Below, in pieces: positions 1 through 12,263 of a stretch of 64,000 bases of DNA. Each line of letters starts with the position of its first letter. The first letter of the stretch is position 1. The position numbers and the translations under genes are program-made. The DNA comes from Pyrrhoderma lamaoense (Eukaryota; Basidiomycota; Agaricomycetes; Hymenochaetales; Hymenochaetaceae): positions 558,001 to 622,000 of the forward strand of contig NBAZ01000014.1 in the NCBI GenBank assembly GCA_002794735.1, in the 5' to 3' direction. The notes below the pieces were generated by a model that saw nothing but the letters and a program-made list of their open reading frames with translations, did no database searches and was not told the origin of the DNA.

Positions 1-796
1 CTAGGATTGCGATAACTTGCTCAGTTTCATAGACTTTATAAGCAGGAGCAGTGTCTGCTATGATTTGACAGAAGATACAGCGATGGTCACGAATATGGTT
101 GTTTTTTTGTGCAATAGCATCGCTCGAGCTAGCTCTAGAGTTTTCATCCCAGCTTGGGGATATTTTCCGGTTGACGTGAGCGTTAATGATGAAGGAAGTC
201 ATGCTATATTCTCTACAAGGTGTGATACAGCATGATTTAGTGCTTATCCGGATTACTTAATATACTATATTCCCCTTTTCTAGAAATTCTACTGAACGAT
301 GTAGAATTTCTCACGATTACTAATTTGCCTCTCGGAATTTTAAATTGATAATTAATTTTAATAGCTGTTGTAATTTTTAAACTAACCATCACAACCTACC
401 CTCCATGTGTCGCATTTATAATAGTTCTATGAAATGACTTCTATATCCGCTGTCAGTGGCAATGGAAATCTTTCGCATTCTATGCGAGCAAACTACGCTC
501 AGTATGGTGTTTCTGAGGTCCATATTCTTTTTTTCTTTTTTTGAAGAGAGAACTTTGAACTTCTCTTCACTCTATATTACACAGCCTCAGCATTGTAATA
601 CTGACTTTGTATCCTATAAACGATCTACAATCATCTAGTACTATACAAAGGTAGGTAAGACGTATCGGAATCCACACTTTCCTGGAGTTAAAGCCTGCAT
701 CTTTGAATGGATGAATAGGTGTGTTCGACCCTCAATATGCTAGCTGCTATATTTCCTCAGACTCAATACTCGTATCTCCTTATGCATCATGAACAA
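1..796. other. No supported gene
   Basis: Only short open frames without recognisable protein features are present. Part of it may hold the promoter and first exon of the methyltransferase gene that follows, but I could not fix a start codon. Confidence 0.4.
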
Positions 797-2077
797 GATG
801 GTGGTTGAACGAAAGGCAGGAGCGAGAGAGACCTCCGGTTCCCAAACATAACACAAATTCTGAATCGATTACCGTATTTGATATGGCTTGTGGTAGGTGT
901 TGATCTTACCGATCTATCTATCTACTATTCCCGTTGCCACACCATAACCAGTACTGATAGTTCTCGAATCTATTTTAGGGAGGTTGGTAAAATTCCAATT
1001 GCAAACGTTGGCTCACTAATCCACCCTCATCGGCACATACAATAGTGGAGAAGCAACCATATGTATTTTACAGTGGTATGAACAGGGAATAGCGGCACAA
1101 AAACAACGAGAGCCGAAATGCGGGTATGAAAATGACCAACCTATTAGAGCATCGGGATCTACTATACCTAGCTCACCCAAAAGGCTCCCTGTGGTGAGGC
1201 CTGTGAAACTGCAAGACCGGAAAAGTCAGCAAGTCAAAAAAGTAGAGATCGGTGTCAGTGCTCCGAGACCGGTCATATTAGCTGCCGACCCAGTAAATTC
1301 TCCTTCCTTTGCTTGAGTATTGGATCATTACAATGATACATACATCCTAGTTTACATCAGATGCGTTTATGGAGAGGACGAATATGACTTGTGCATCACT
1401 CTCATTTAGGGAAATATCAGAAGGGGCTATTCCGCGTGTATCAAGGCTTCTTAAAGAGGCTTCTGAGAAGGCTATATTTCAAGAACAGCTATTTCGCCAC
1501 CACCAAGAGGAGGAAGAGAAAAAGGAAGAACAAAGACAAGAAGTAGTGCAACAAGAAAGAGGAAGGAACTCGATACAGAAAGGAGTCGATCACTTTCAGC
1601 AGGAACTTCAGCAAGAGCAGATACTGGCAGATACAGATATTAATATTGATATCGTTATCTGTTCGTTTGCTTTGCATCTTATTGAATCACCGTCGGAACT
1701 ATTTTCCCTACTTTGGGAATTGAGTACGAAGGTGAAGTGGCTAGTCGTTTTGGCACCGCATAAGAAACCAGAAGTACGTATCGGCTCCTATGCGTTCTAG
1801 TCCAGTGGCTTCTGCATCGCTAATTCATATCCCTACTTACGACTGTAAATGATAGATAAAAGAAGGGTGGGGTTGGACGAAGTGGGATACGGAAAATTGG
1901 CGACAATGTCTGATGAATGAAAGTGTCGGGGAAATACTTAAAGAACGGTAAGAATTTTCATGTGATCTTGCCTTGCCATTCATCAACATACCCAAAAACC
2001 TAAATGAGTACTTACTGATCCAAATGTTAACTATAAGGACTCATTGTAGAGTATATAGGAGTCTGAATGTCGAGTAA
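797..2077 (+). CDS. Putative SAM-dependent methyltransferase, 5' end unresolved
   Basis: Readable exons are about 797-892, about 1040-1292, 1351-1773, 1856-1947 and 2038-2077. The first contains a VFDMACG stretch like a methyltransferase motif I. The 1351-1773 exon carries a glutamine/glutamate-rich low-complexity insert, then DIVICSFALHLI and a short LAPHKKPE motif that continues across the intron as IKEGWGW. The protein ends with HCRVYRSLNVE. I recognise this order from an uncharacterised basidiomycete methyltransferase family; the substrate is unknown. The link between the 892 donor and the exon near 1040 does not join cleanly in frame, so an exon or a base is probably missed. It converges on SHE9/MDM33 with a gap of about 120 bases. 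Confidence 0.55.
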
Positions 2078-2198
2078 CGGATAGAAGTAAAGGGAGATAG
2101 TAATATTATCAATTAAGGTGCTAGATCTACTATAATCATCACTTTTCGCATCCTAAATCTTTCCTCCAAATCATCTAAGTATGTTATCTATCCGTTTG

Positions 2199-3650
2199 TC
2201 ATCTCCAAAACGTGCCCAAGATGAAGCCGACTATGCCTGTGCCTGCAGCGGTAGCAGCGACATAAAATAGTTGTCGATCTCTAGCAGCTTTCGCAGTACA
2301 CTCTTTATCAAATTCTAAGGCAACGGAAGTCGCTTTGATCTCTTCTCCGGCTTCTTCCTTCACCTCTTCATTATCGTGATTAATCAGAACTGGTGCAGGT
2401 TTTGGTGTTGTATTTATATTCGAAAATAGCATCGCTTGAGTAGCTTGCAGCTGCGCTAGAACACTCAAATGTTTATCCTGTTCTTCCTTGATCTCTTTCA
2501 ACCCATCTTCCACGATCTGTTGGTTGATATTATTCAGCTCCACCATTCGCTGTTCAAAGCTCTGTACGAGTCGCTTGCGTTTCCAAGGTTCAACTAGTAT
2601 GATGGCAAGGACAAATACAGCTAAGTTGAGACCTAAAGCGGCGAGCTGCCCGTAGGTGCTCGCAGAACGAATTTTGTCTGACCAAACCTGTTCCTCGTGG
2701 TATCTATCCAGAATTGAACGCATCAGCGTAGCAAATTGTTGCTCAGATGCTGAGTCTGCTGCGGCTAGAGCATGTTGAGCGCGTATTTCTTCCTGCTCGT
2801 GGTTATGGTCTTGTCGGACGAGCTGTGTGAAGCGGAGAACATCGGAGTCTGACCAAGTAGATTTTCGTTGTAGTAGATCGTTGGTTTCGCGTTGAGAGCT
2901 TGAGCGACGTGCAATCGCATCCTCATATGATTGCTTTGCAGCCTTAGCTGCCTCTTTGAGTTCAAACATTTTCTGTTCTTCAGTATGGGGTACCGTATTT
3001 GTTCAATCGAATCCGTATGATTATAGCGTGTGATAGTATGTCATATTACTGTGTCAATACCATGTCGTCCCAAAAATAATAAAAAACACCGTATCCATAG
3101 GGGAAAAACACGTACCGTTCTCCACAACCTTCCTCTTGAGCATCTCGATTTCCTGATATCCCGTAACCTCGTTCAACCGGCCACCAAGCTGCTGAAATGT
3201 CACCTTAGCAGCAGACGAAAAGTCATCCATACGAACACGAAGGTTTGTTAGACCTTTAAGGGACCATGTACGAAAACGTATTCGAAGTGACTCCAGATCA
3301 AGATTGTAAGGGAGTTTGAAAGGGAGAGGACGGCGGGTTTGAAAAATACTTGAAGCGCTGGCACTTTTCGATGTTTCTTCGCTGCTTGATGATGAGCCTG
3401 CTCCATTAGTGAAAGAAATGGTGGACTTTGGTGTAGCTGGGCCATCCTTGAAGTCTACATCGACACTTTCTTCGGACTGTGGATGCCCCGCTGTGTCTTC
3501 CTGCTTTCCCTGTTTGCTTGAACCTGGATCTGGAGGCTTTGTGGATATCAATCGCCATTGGCTATGAAGATGAGGGACCCTAGACCTCAGTATTGGTCTT
3601 TGTCTGAAGACATGAGCACTCCATGACGGTCGCCCGACCAAGGTCAGCAT
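2199..3650 (-). CDS. MDM33: SHE9/MDM33-like mitochondrial inner-membrane protein
   Basis: Two exons, complement of 2199-2977 and 3116-3650, give 437 residues with an intron of 138 bases (3' splice site AAG). The family sits in the mitochondrial inner membrane and affects inner-membrane fission and cristae shape. The N-terminus chosen at 3650 begins MLTLVGRPSW and is rich in arginine, serine and hydrophobic residues, as expected for a mitochondrial presequence; an upstream in-frame ATG at 3701 would spoil it. A serine/threonine-rich linker follows, then long charged coiled coils, a hydrophobic segment around LNLAVFVLAIILVEPW, another coiled coil, and a C-terminal hydrophobic segment near GTGIVGFILGTFW. 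Two membrane segments around coiled coils match the family. The reading frame is clean. Confidence 0.85.
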
Positions 3651-6600
3651 ATGAGGGAAGGAGGGAAAGAGTATTATATCATATATAGAATCGCATCTCA
3701 ATTACGAATTAAGATTACAGTAACAATTATCGTATCAATTGATATTACATTGTAATAGCGCACAAGTTCCCACACTTTTGATCCTTCTGATTAGGTAATT
3801 TCTTGAGTTACCGTTTCTTATACTGATCCAGTATAAAGAGCTAGAGGGGAAGATGAGTCCCTATATTGCGTTTTCCGATCTAGTCGCTCACTTGGAACGT
3901 TTTATCAGCGACACACTCATTCTATAAGCCGAACATACTACATTCATAGCTATGAGGTGAGTGCGGAATAATACTACAAGGAGCTGTGCATATGATGGCC
4001 GATGTAAATTTCTTTAGAGTATTCGACCTTTGCGTAGACCTTCCGTGAGGAAGCTATATATGCATCTAAGACTGAAATCTTAGTGTATTACTGAAGAGAA
4101 ATTATTTGTACATAACGGAACTTGAGGGGCGTGTCAAAGAAATGATGATTTTTTACGTCTTCAGTGAAATATAATACTTGATCAACAAATGATAAGAGCA
4201 TTTAGTTGGCATGTATTCCGACTTGAAGAATAACCATTATACACATCGGTAGTGCTCTCTCTCTTATATTAAGGACAAGTATGACTGAAGGCAATAGTTA
4301 CTATTTACAAAGAAGAAGGAAGGATTTGTTCAGATGTGGGCTTGTTGGGCGTGAGGATTTATGACACATATACTATTAAGCTTGGCCCTGTTCCGACTCT
4401 ACAAGAGGAAAGCTGAAGATTTTCTGCAGGCTCACTAATGGGTGATCTACCAGCATCTGGGAATTTGTAGTTTCAATGGAGATTTGGGGACTATAACTGG
4501 GAACGGTGAATCCACACGAGAATCGGAATACTCCGATGTTTAAGGGTGCTGGAATTCAGTGCTTGGGAAGTATCAATTACTGCCGTCTTTACAGCTAGTA
4601 TGTGATAAAGCGTCTATGGCACGTGGGTAAAGTAATGATAGCAATATCGAATAAGGTTCCGATCCTCCCCAGGTTCCTTGTCAAATTATCTGAGAAGGGG
4701 CACACAAGAAAGGCACAAGCGGGTCACTGGCCTAAACCCCATTTGAGAACCTAAGATGGGAACAAGCATGTTTGCAATTATACAAATGGCCCAGAGTGTC
4801 ATGTCCCTTCCAAAGGTCAACAAATGCTACACTGAAGTTCGTGGGACTATCTCGTCCTTTTTCATGTAGTATATCGTATTGACTAGCATTCGCGTATGTG
4901 TTTAATTGAGATACTCACCATTTTCAACTTGCCCGATGAAGGCAGAAAATGTTACTATGATGAACTACACTAAAACTAGGGCACCTAAGAACACGACTAT
5001 CAAATCTCTTTTCAACTTATAGTAAAACTGAATTTCTCGAATAGTGTTATCAGATATTAGACTATAAGCCTACAATACAGGGCAAAGTTTATTTACTATT
5101 TCATACACCGGGAGTGGATTATAAGCTTTCTCCTTAGTATAACTGATGCCCATACGAGTAGCGCATAGCATAATCTCGTAAGTACTCGACAGTATGTCGC
5201 ATCACATCATGGTGGAATGAGTAAGTACATATCCGTGTTTTTGAAACTAACCTCAATATCGAGATCATGTACTAATCAAATAGACGGGGAAATTGAAGAG
5301 TATGAGGAAAACTTGAGCCAACAAGGATACTAGATCATACGGCATTAAAAAGTGGTTGCTGGATACCCTTAGATCAATTGCATATTTGGTAGAAAGGTCA
5401 TAAGTCTTGTCAAGAGCTGTTTCTTCAAAGAAGTTCTCATGTCAGAGCCGAGAGTTTTACGTGATTCCTGACTTTGAATAATTATTCTAGTCTGCACGTT
5501 ACGAGCTTGAAAACCATCTTTACACATGATAGAAATTATCAGCATACCGATCAACCGAGTCCCAGCATTATACAACTAGGGCATTTTTCTCAGAAATACA
5601 ATGATATCGACACATATGTAATAGTAGATTGCGGGTCACCACTAGTAGTCTCATTAAATCGAAGAAGATCCAACAAAGTAGTAGTTTTGGATCGTTAAGT
5701 AACAATATCATCCAAATAAAATATGTGTTGTGTTTAGTATGCATTTTATCGTCCCAGATTTTAGTGGAACATGTTCTGATCATATGATATTTGTCAAAAT
5801 AACATACAATGGTTTGATATTGGCTAATTACAAATACGAACTTTCTATCAGTTACTGATTTCGGCGAAATCTGTTGATACATTCCCGATCCTGTATCCTT
5901 ACACTTATCTAAATCAGGAAATTTACACTTTAAGCTAGAAAAGTGTTCCAAGTAAGTAAACACACAATATAGATCCTTTGGATTAGCTGAAGCAACGAAG
6001 TCAACTTACAAGGATGACCATGATCGTTACTGATGGCGTAGACTTTTTTCTTTTCTGAGTAAGCTATCCCCTACGTCCCCCTACGTCCACGGTCAATGAT
6101 TGTTAACACTAGCTAAAGTCAAGACAGTCATTAACATTACTTTGAAGATCAAGATAAGAAATCGGCGGATAAAGGCGAAAAGTGGACAGAGCTAGGTAAG
6201 TGTGCACGAAGGGAATATTAAGGAATAACGAGAATGTCCTTTTTTTAACAGCACGGAAGTCATAGAATGCTAAACCCTCTGCTGTCCCCGTGCTCTCGGG
6301 GAAAATGAGTCCACTCTAGTGCAAATCAAAAGTAACATCGGAATCTGTTTCTGGGGGATTTTGTCAACTAATCTGAAACATATCGGTCATGTAACGGCAA
6401 AAATTTTGTTGATCCAAGAAGATTGTAGGACCAGCTAAGTGTTTGGCCGGTCGTAGTGCATTTATAATGCACTTTCTAACTCGCCCGAGAAGTCCATTGC
6501 TACTACTCGGTCGCGCGCCTCGTTCATTTCTCTTACTATTTAGCTTCACTTTCTACTCTTACTCGAGGGTAGGGTTCGTTTATACGACCCCCTCATTTCT

Positions 6601-7901
6601 GATAGCTTAAACCCTTCGTCCAGTGGCATATAGCCATCTGGACGCCATGCTTTCCTTATTATCTAACCTTTATCTCGCGTTTTGCTATATAAGCCTCCAG
6701 ACTTGAGGCCGTAGTTAATTCCGAATCAATCAATTCCCAATCAATTCCCAATTACTTCCCAGTCTATTCACCCCCCCCCCCCCCCGAGTAGCTCTCTACT
6801 AGTCTCCTGTACTCTTTATCTACTTCTCTGCTGCTTTATTAGGCTGCCCGGGCGCGCTTGTAACGCTCTGACCGTACCGCAAGCCGTCCGGGCGGACTGA
6901 AATACATACACTTTTACCTCAAAATACAGCCTCGGTCGGGGCTCTGTTCTATACGTTTCTACTACTTTTACTGGTCTGTGAAGTCTCAGCTCGCCTCGAG
7001 GTCTCTATCAGTCTCTACGGTCCGACCGAGATCTCGGCCGGACGGCCGAGGTCGAGTATCTCGCTATTTAGCCCCCAAATCTTAGCCTGAGCATCGTGTC
7101 TGGTGTAGGCAGACTCTAAACCCCACGTCCTCGCCACTAAATACGACACCAAGGTCAAAATCTGACCAAAAGTTTTGTTTTCAAGATCGTACAAAGTGTG
7201 ATTAAGCATCAATGGCTAGTAGGTGTGATTAGGCTATCTGCAACAAACTACAAATAATGAAAGCTGCGAATTATAAACAAGGTACGAATAATGTACCAAA
7301 AAGGAAGGAGCGGTCAATGTTTCGTGGACCACATGGTAACCTTGAACGCACCTACTAGTGTGTTTGTGCTCCGGGGTTATCAATTCCCTTTCGACCGCAT
7401 TAGCGTTGCTTCAGTATTTTCCGTTCTAAATAAGAATTAACACTCACTATAAATACATACAAATGGATAAATACTCTAATTCCAGTATGAGCCAATTCTT
7501 ATATAAAAGGACAAAACATCTCTACATTTTATATCCTGAGCATATCCTGCTTACATCTACTCACGAACGAGTTCTTCGTACCAAGAACTTACTTATCGTA
7601 GTACCCTTCTTGAAAATGCGGCTTTACACAGACCAACAAATTCGTACAAATGAGTTAAGACTTCGTCAGGATGTTGCACTATTGGTAGAACAGCGTCCTA
7701 ATTCAGGAAGTTCTTCTGATGCACACATACTAGGTCCACACTATGCAGCTCACATTCATACCCAGGTGGATGTGTATGAGTCTTCCGCTCTTGAGTAATA
7801 TCCTCCAAATCCTAGATATCCCCAGGTGAGTCATCCAATTGGTATAAATCTATCCAGTCATGACATAATTATCTGAAGCCTCTCTCTTTGCAGCTTAGCA
7901 T
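3651..7901. other. Gene-poor stretch
   Basis: About 4.2 kb in which I find no open frame with recognisable protein features on either strand. Short frames (for example 5568-5963 minus and 7463-7798 plus) show no domain. The part from about 6360 to 7240 is more GC-rich than its surroundings and has a TATATAA-like element near 6685, followed by short repeats of an AATTCCC-containing unit and a long C run. That could be an old LTR fragment, but no matching second copy was seen. The last few hundred bases may be the 5' region of the kinase gene. Confidence 0.4.
6771..6785. repeat. Poly-C homopolymer of 15 bases
   Basis: Fifteen consecutive C residues, just downstream of a short AATTCCC-type direct repeat region (about 6722-6760). 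No function can be assigned. Confidence 0.9.
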
Positions 7902-9343
7902 ATGTCCCCCCAAGAACAAGTACAACGAGGAATAACTAGTCATCCGAGAGCACAGCAACTCATAATAGAGAAATCCACGACTTACCATCCAGCTCAGATT
8001 GTGCAGCGTTCAGCTCGGCAAGTCATTCACAGCCATTCAGTGGGGCTGGAAAACTTCCATTTTCTTGCTGTGCTTGGAAGAGGGGGTTCAGGAAAAGTAG
8101 TTCTAGCCCGAGAAGCACGGACAAACAACTTATATGCCATAAAAATACTGAAGAAGAGACATATTATTGTCAATAGTGAGACCGAGTGGTAAGATATGAT
8201 TGAAGTAGGAACTGCCCTCTATAGCTAAGATATCATTATTATATGCAGTATCCGTTCTGAGAAACATGTTCTTTTAACTGTTACTCGAGAACGTCATCCC
8301 TTCTTACTGGGGCTTCACTCTTCCTTCCAAACAGAAACGCATCTTTTCTTTGCAACAGAATATGCTGGAGGGGGGAACTCTTGTCGCTTCTACAAAGGGT
8401 GTCTTTCACCCCAAAACAAACAAAATTTTATGCCTCTGAGATTTTGCTAGCCCTAGAGTTCCTGCATTCGAATGGAATAATATACAGGTGGGTAGAAAGA
8501 AGAGCAGGCTTTCAGGCTGGTGTTTACACTAACCTTTTTCGCTTCTACTTCAGGGATTTGAAACCGGAAAATATCCTATTGGCGCTTGATGGCCATGTAA
8601 AGGTGATTGACTTTGGACTTTGTAAAGAGAACATGTGGTTTGGAAGTACGACAAAGACGTTCTGTGGAACTCCTCTATACATGGCGCCTGAGGTAAATCA
8701 TCTGATAAGCAATGTTATACACGAGATACGTTTACTAAAACATGCATGGTCTTTTACAGATTCTTTTGAAGCAACGCTATGGTCGAGCAGTCGATTGGTG
8801 GGCGTTTGGTATTTTGATATACGAAATGCAAACAGGTCAATCCCCATGTGGTGGACGTGAGAATGACGAAATATTCAAGTCAATTTTGGAGGATGAGCCA
8901 TTCTATCCTGATACAATGCAACCCGACTCAGTTTCTATACTTAAAAAAGTATAAAACAACTAATAACCCCTCTTCAACTACCTTGCTAATAACATATAAC
9001 TCATCAGCTTATCATCCGAGAACCCAGTCAAAGGATAGGGTCAGGAGTTGGAGATGCAGAAGAACTCAAGGCACACATATATTTTGAGAATGTTAAATGG
9101 GATATGGTGCTGGGTAAACGATACGCGCCTCCCTATCTACCTTATGTTGTAAGCCATATGATTCATAAATTGACATCATGTATATCGATAATTCTTACTC
9201 TTTCTCATACCCAATTATCTTAGAAAAGAGCCACAGATATACATTATTTCGATGAGGAGTTTACACGAGAGTCACCAATCCTTACACCTGTTGATATTCA
9301 GCTTAGTTACCAGGAGCAGCAGGAGTTTATTGATCTTTCTTGG
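7902..9343 (+). pseudogene. PKC-like AGC protein kinase domain, N-terminally short, frameshifted
   Basis: Exons 7902-8188, 8249-8487, 8554-8692, 8760-8948, 9008-9148 and 9224-9343. In order they encode a Gly-rich loop (LGRGGSGKV), the catalytic lysine (AIKIL), YRDLKPEN, the DFG motif (IDFGLCKE), the activation loop TFCGTP with [12 protein letters not shown], and a C-tail with FDEEFTRESP and LTPVD. This matches the kinase domain of fungal Pkc1, which works in the cell-wall integrity pathway. The HR1, C2 and C1 regulatory domains expected upstream are not visible, so this is either a truncated paralogue or the 5' part is too diverged to see. The exon 8249-8487 changes frame at the six-G run 8370-8375; one extra G restores both the protein and the splice phase. 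All key catalytic residues are kept, so the frameshift may be a sequencing error and the gene may be intact. The last exon after 9343 was not found. Confidence 0.6.
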
Positions 9344-12263
9344 GTATGTGTTTTCACATCTTGAATATAGTTAGCAATACTCATAAGTATCCCCTAAGGT
9401 GCTCCCTGGTTAGATAATCAAGTACTCATAAGCAATATCACTGACTAGTAACGTCCGTTAAGTACTTTCGTAAGACGGAATTCAGAATATATTATATATG
9501 GGATTCTGAACCATTCGATGTTTTCTAGAACATACAACTGGCTCACTATTAATATTATCTAGACTATTTAATGTAAGAAAATTGTGATTTCCTTATACTC
9601 TGATATAGTGGAAAAGGCAGTAATAATCTAACATTATAAAATTGTACCTATAAGTATATACTGACTCCATGAGGCTACTAACGACACACAGTTGCATACT
9701 GACTGAGTCAAGTAAGTGGCAAAGAGAATAAATATTTCTTCAGACAAACAACCATGGCTATTTTTTTACTCGATTTCGGAAAGTCAAACTTTATTGAGAG
9801 TTTTGCAAGGGACAGCTTGCCTTACAACCATTGGAGATCTAATAAGGATTTGGAGTTACGGGATCAGGAGGTATCGGTTCTGAAGACCTAACGAGAGGCG
9901 GTCTTCAACAGATTTTATCTAGAAAAAGGATATGTGCAAGAAAAAAACTGAACCTTAAGGAAGGAGAGTAACCCCAAAGGGCTGTTATACAGCTGAAAAC
10001 CTCTCTATATGTATATCAAGATACGAGTCATTAACAGGGTCGAAGTTATAGAATTGGAATGTTTTTACTGATATACCCACCAACAGTCACCTGCTTCAAA
10101 CTTGAGGGACATTGTAGTGATACATAATGATACTCAAAATTTCAAACATGATTATAGTCTGGTTATTCACAGAACGTACACCTCGTAAGGCTTCGGGGAG
10201 TTTGAATCCGCTAGGAGGCAGCCGATTCGTACATACAATACTCATGTTTACCGCCTACTGCCGGTGCTAGGATCAACTTGAACAAGGTCAGCCTTCCGAA
10301 TTTAGATTAGTCGAAGTAGCATAATCTCCGGAAAATTGAGATAATCACTTGCCTTCTTGTCTCAAATTCTGTCTTTGGGATGTGACCGCCGAGATAGACA
10401 GTAGAATTCTTCTCAGTTAAGCTATTATAGAAAATTAAAGTTATACATCTACTGTTATTTCCGTAGCTACAATATGTGCTTTGAAGGCATTGCGTATAGC
10501 TCCGAATCTCCGATCAAAGACTGGAATAGTTTAGAAATTGTTTCCTTACCGTGTTGGTAGGGGAACAAAAGGGAAAATCATGCTTGCTTAAAGGAAGTTG
10601 GTGCATAAATCATATATCGCCAGAACGATAAGAAATGGTTTTATAGTCGCTAAATACGGAGCTGAGAGGTATGAATATCATACTTGAAGTGGTAACAAAA
10701 GGCATCCATTATTGGCTGGTCTGAAAGAGAAACAAGAAGAATATGAGCCCTGAGAGATATTAATACGCCATCAAGTATACTAGCGAAGTCCTGTGATCCT
10801 TTTCTTGGAATAGACACTTACTTTGAGGCCTGGGCGCTCATGCCATTTTGTTACGGAATGTTGGTGCGAAAGAAATTTTCTGAACACGTGCAGAGGCAAA
10901 AGTTTAAGCTTCAACAAGTTCAGTGCATCTGAAATCTTGATCGCCACAGGGTATATCAACGAAGATAAGATAAGATAGATATGTGCTAAATAGAAAAAAG
11001 AAAGTAACGTTCCATGTCAATCGATCTCTCTTTCCGGCTGCTACAAGTTACTAGAAATATTGAAATCAGAAGGTATTCTTTTGATAATCGATGGGCGTAA
11101 AGAGCTGGTCTACTAGTGATCTCAATATGGAAGGTACGTAGTATGGTACTCTTGTATTCACAGATCCTGGGGAAGACAGACAAACCATTAATTAATGTAT
11201 TATATACAAGGCCTGCAGTATACTGCTCTGACAGAGATAGTGCCACGGTCTATCTTGCAACAGCGCTACAGACAGATAGTAGACTGGTAGACACTGTAAT
11301 TCTCTTACGTGAGATGCTAGTAAGATAACCTCAGATCTATGGGGACAACGAAGAAAACGTTGTCTCGCCTTGGAGGATAAACCGTTTTATCCCAATGCGA
11401 CGTACCCGGTAGTGACGAAGTAGCGATAATCCAGGAGGCGACCTGTGATTTTTAGGCAGTATACTTTGCCAATAAGCAATACTCTGCAGCTTCAAACTTG
11501 AGAACGATTAGGGAGAGGAGGTTGGAATAACAAAGAAAGGGATGCAGAAGAAATCAAGAGATACCTATTTTTAGATACTTCGCATCTGCTCGAAAACTCC
11601 TTGCTCCGCCGTGCTTACCAACAGTAGTAAGTCGCATGTTCTGCGGTAATCTATTTTGCATAGCGAGCCTGAGCGAATCTCTTTATCCTTCTCTTTTCTC
11701 ACTGATAGAGCGATGATGCAAATATGGGCGGTATCAATTTTGATGAGGATAACACATGCAGGAGCAACCGCCGGTATCCTACTCTTCTCGTACTGAACAG
11801 GAGTGAACGGTGTTTAGTGGAGTTTTTCGGGCACATCTTACAGGTCTATCTAGTAATCTAGATAGCGTTATTACCATCAACTTAGAAGTTAGTCCAAGGG
11901 GCGACCTAAGTTACATGGTCATTCAGGTTAACTAATTATTAGACTATTCGGTTTGAAGTTGATATCTTGCACTTCTTATACTGCATGTGGACATAGTAAT
12001 ATATGATGGAGGCCATATTATACAATGACTAGTGTATATGTACACTCCGTAACAAGAAAAATGAGGAATGGGACTGCAAGCAGTCTGGTATTAGCGCACA
12101 TTTACCTACGTAGAGATGTATGTAATGAAGAAGGTATGAAGAGAAGAGAAATATAACAAGTGGCATACCTGTGATAGGATAGGGTGCACGTCTATACAAA
12201 CAAAGTATTGTATCATGAATAAAACATAATCGAAACAACAGTTGAACAGAGAAAATGATTCAT
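9344..12263. other. Gene-poor stretch
   Basis: Nearly 3 kb without a supported gene. The longest frames (10986-11246 minus, 11116-11328 plus) overlap each other and show no protein family features. Neither repeats nor RNA genes were recognised. The first bases may contain the last exon of the kinase. Confidence 0.4.

Noticed and set aside
5568..5963. 131-codon minus-strand frame in the gene-poor region
   Set aside because: No recognisable domain, no supported exon partners and AT-rich composition; most likely chance.
7463..7798. 111-codon plus-strand frame upstream of the kinase
   Set aside because: It might be a 5' exon, but it matches no PKC regulatory domain and does not join the kinase in frame.
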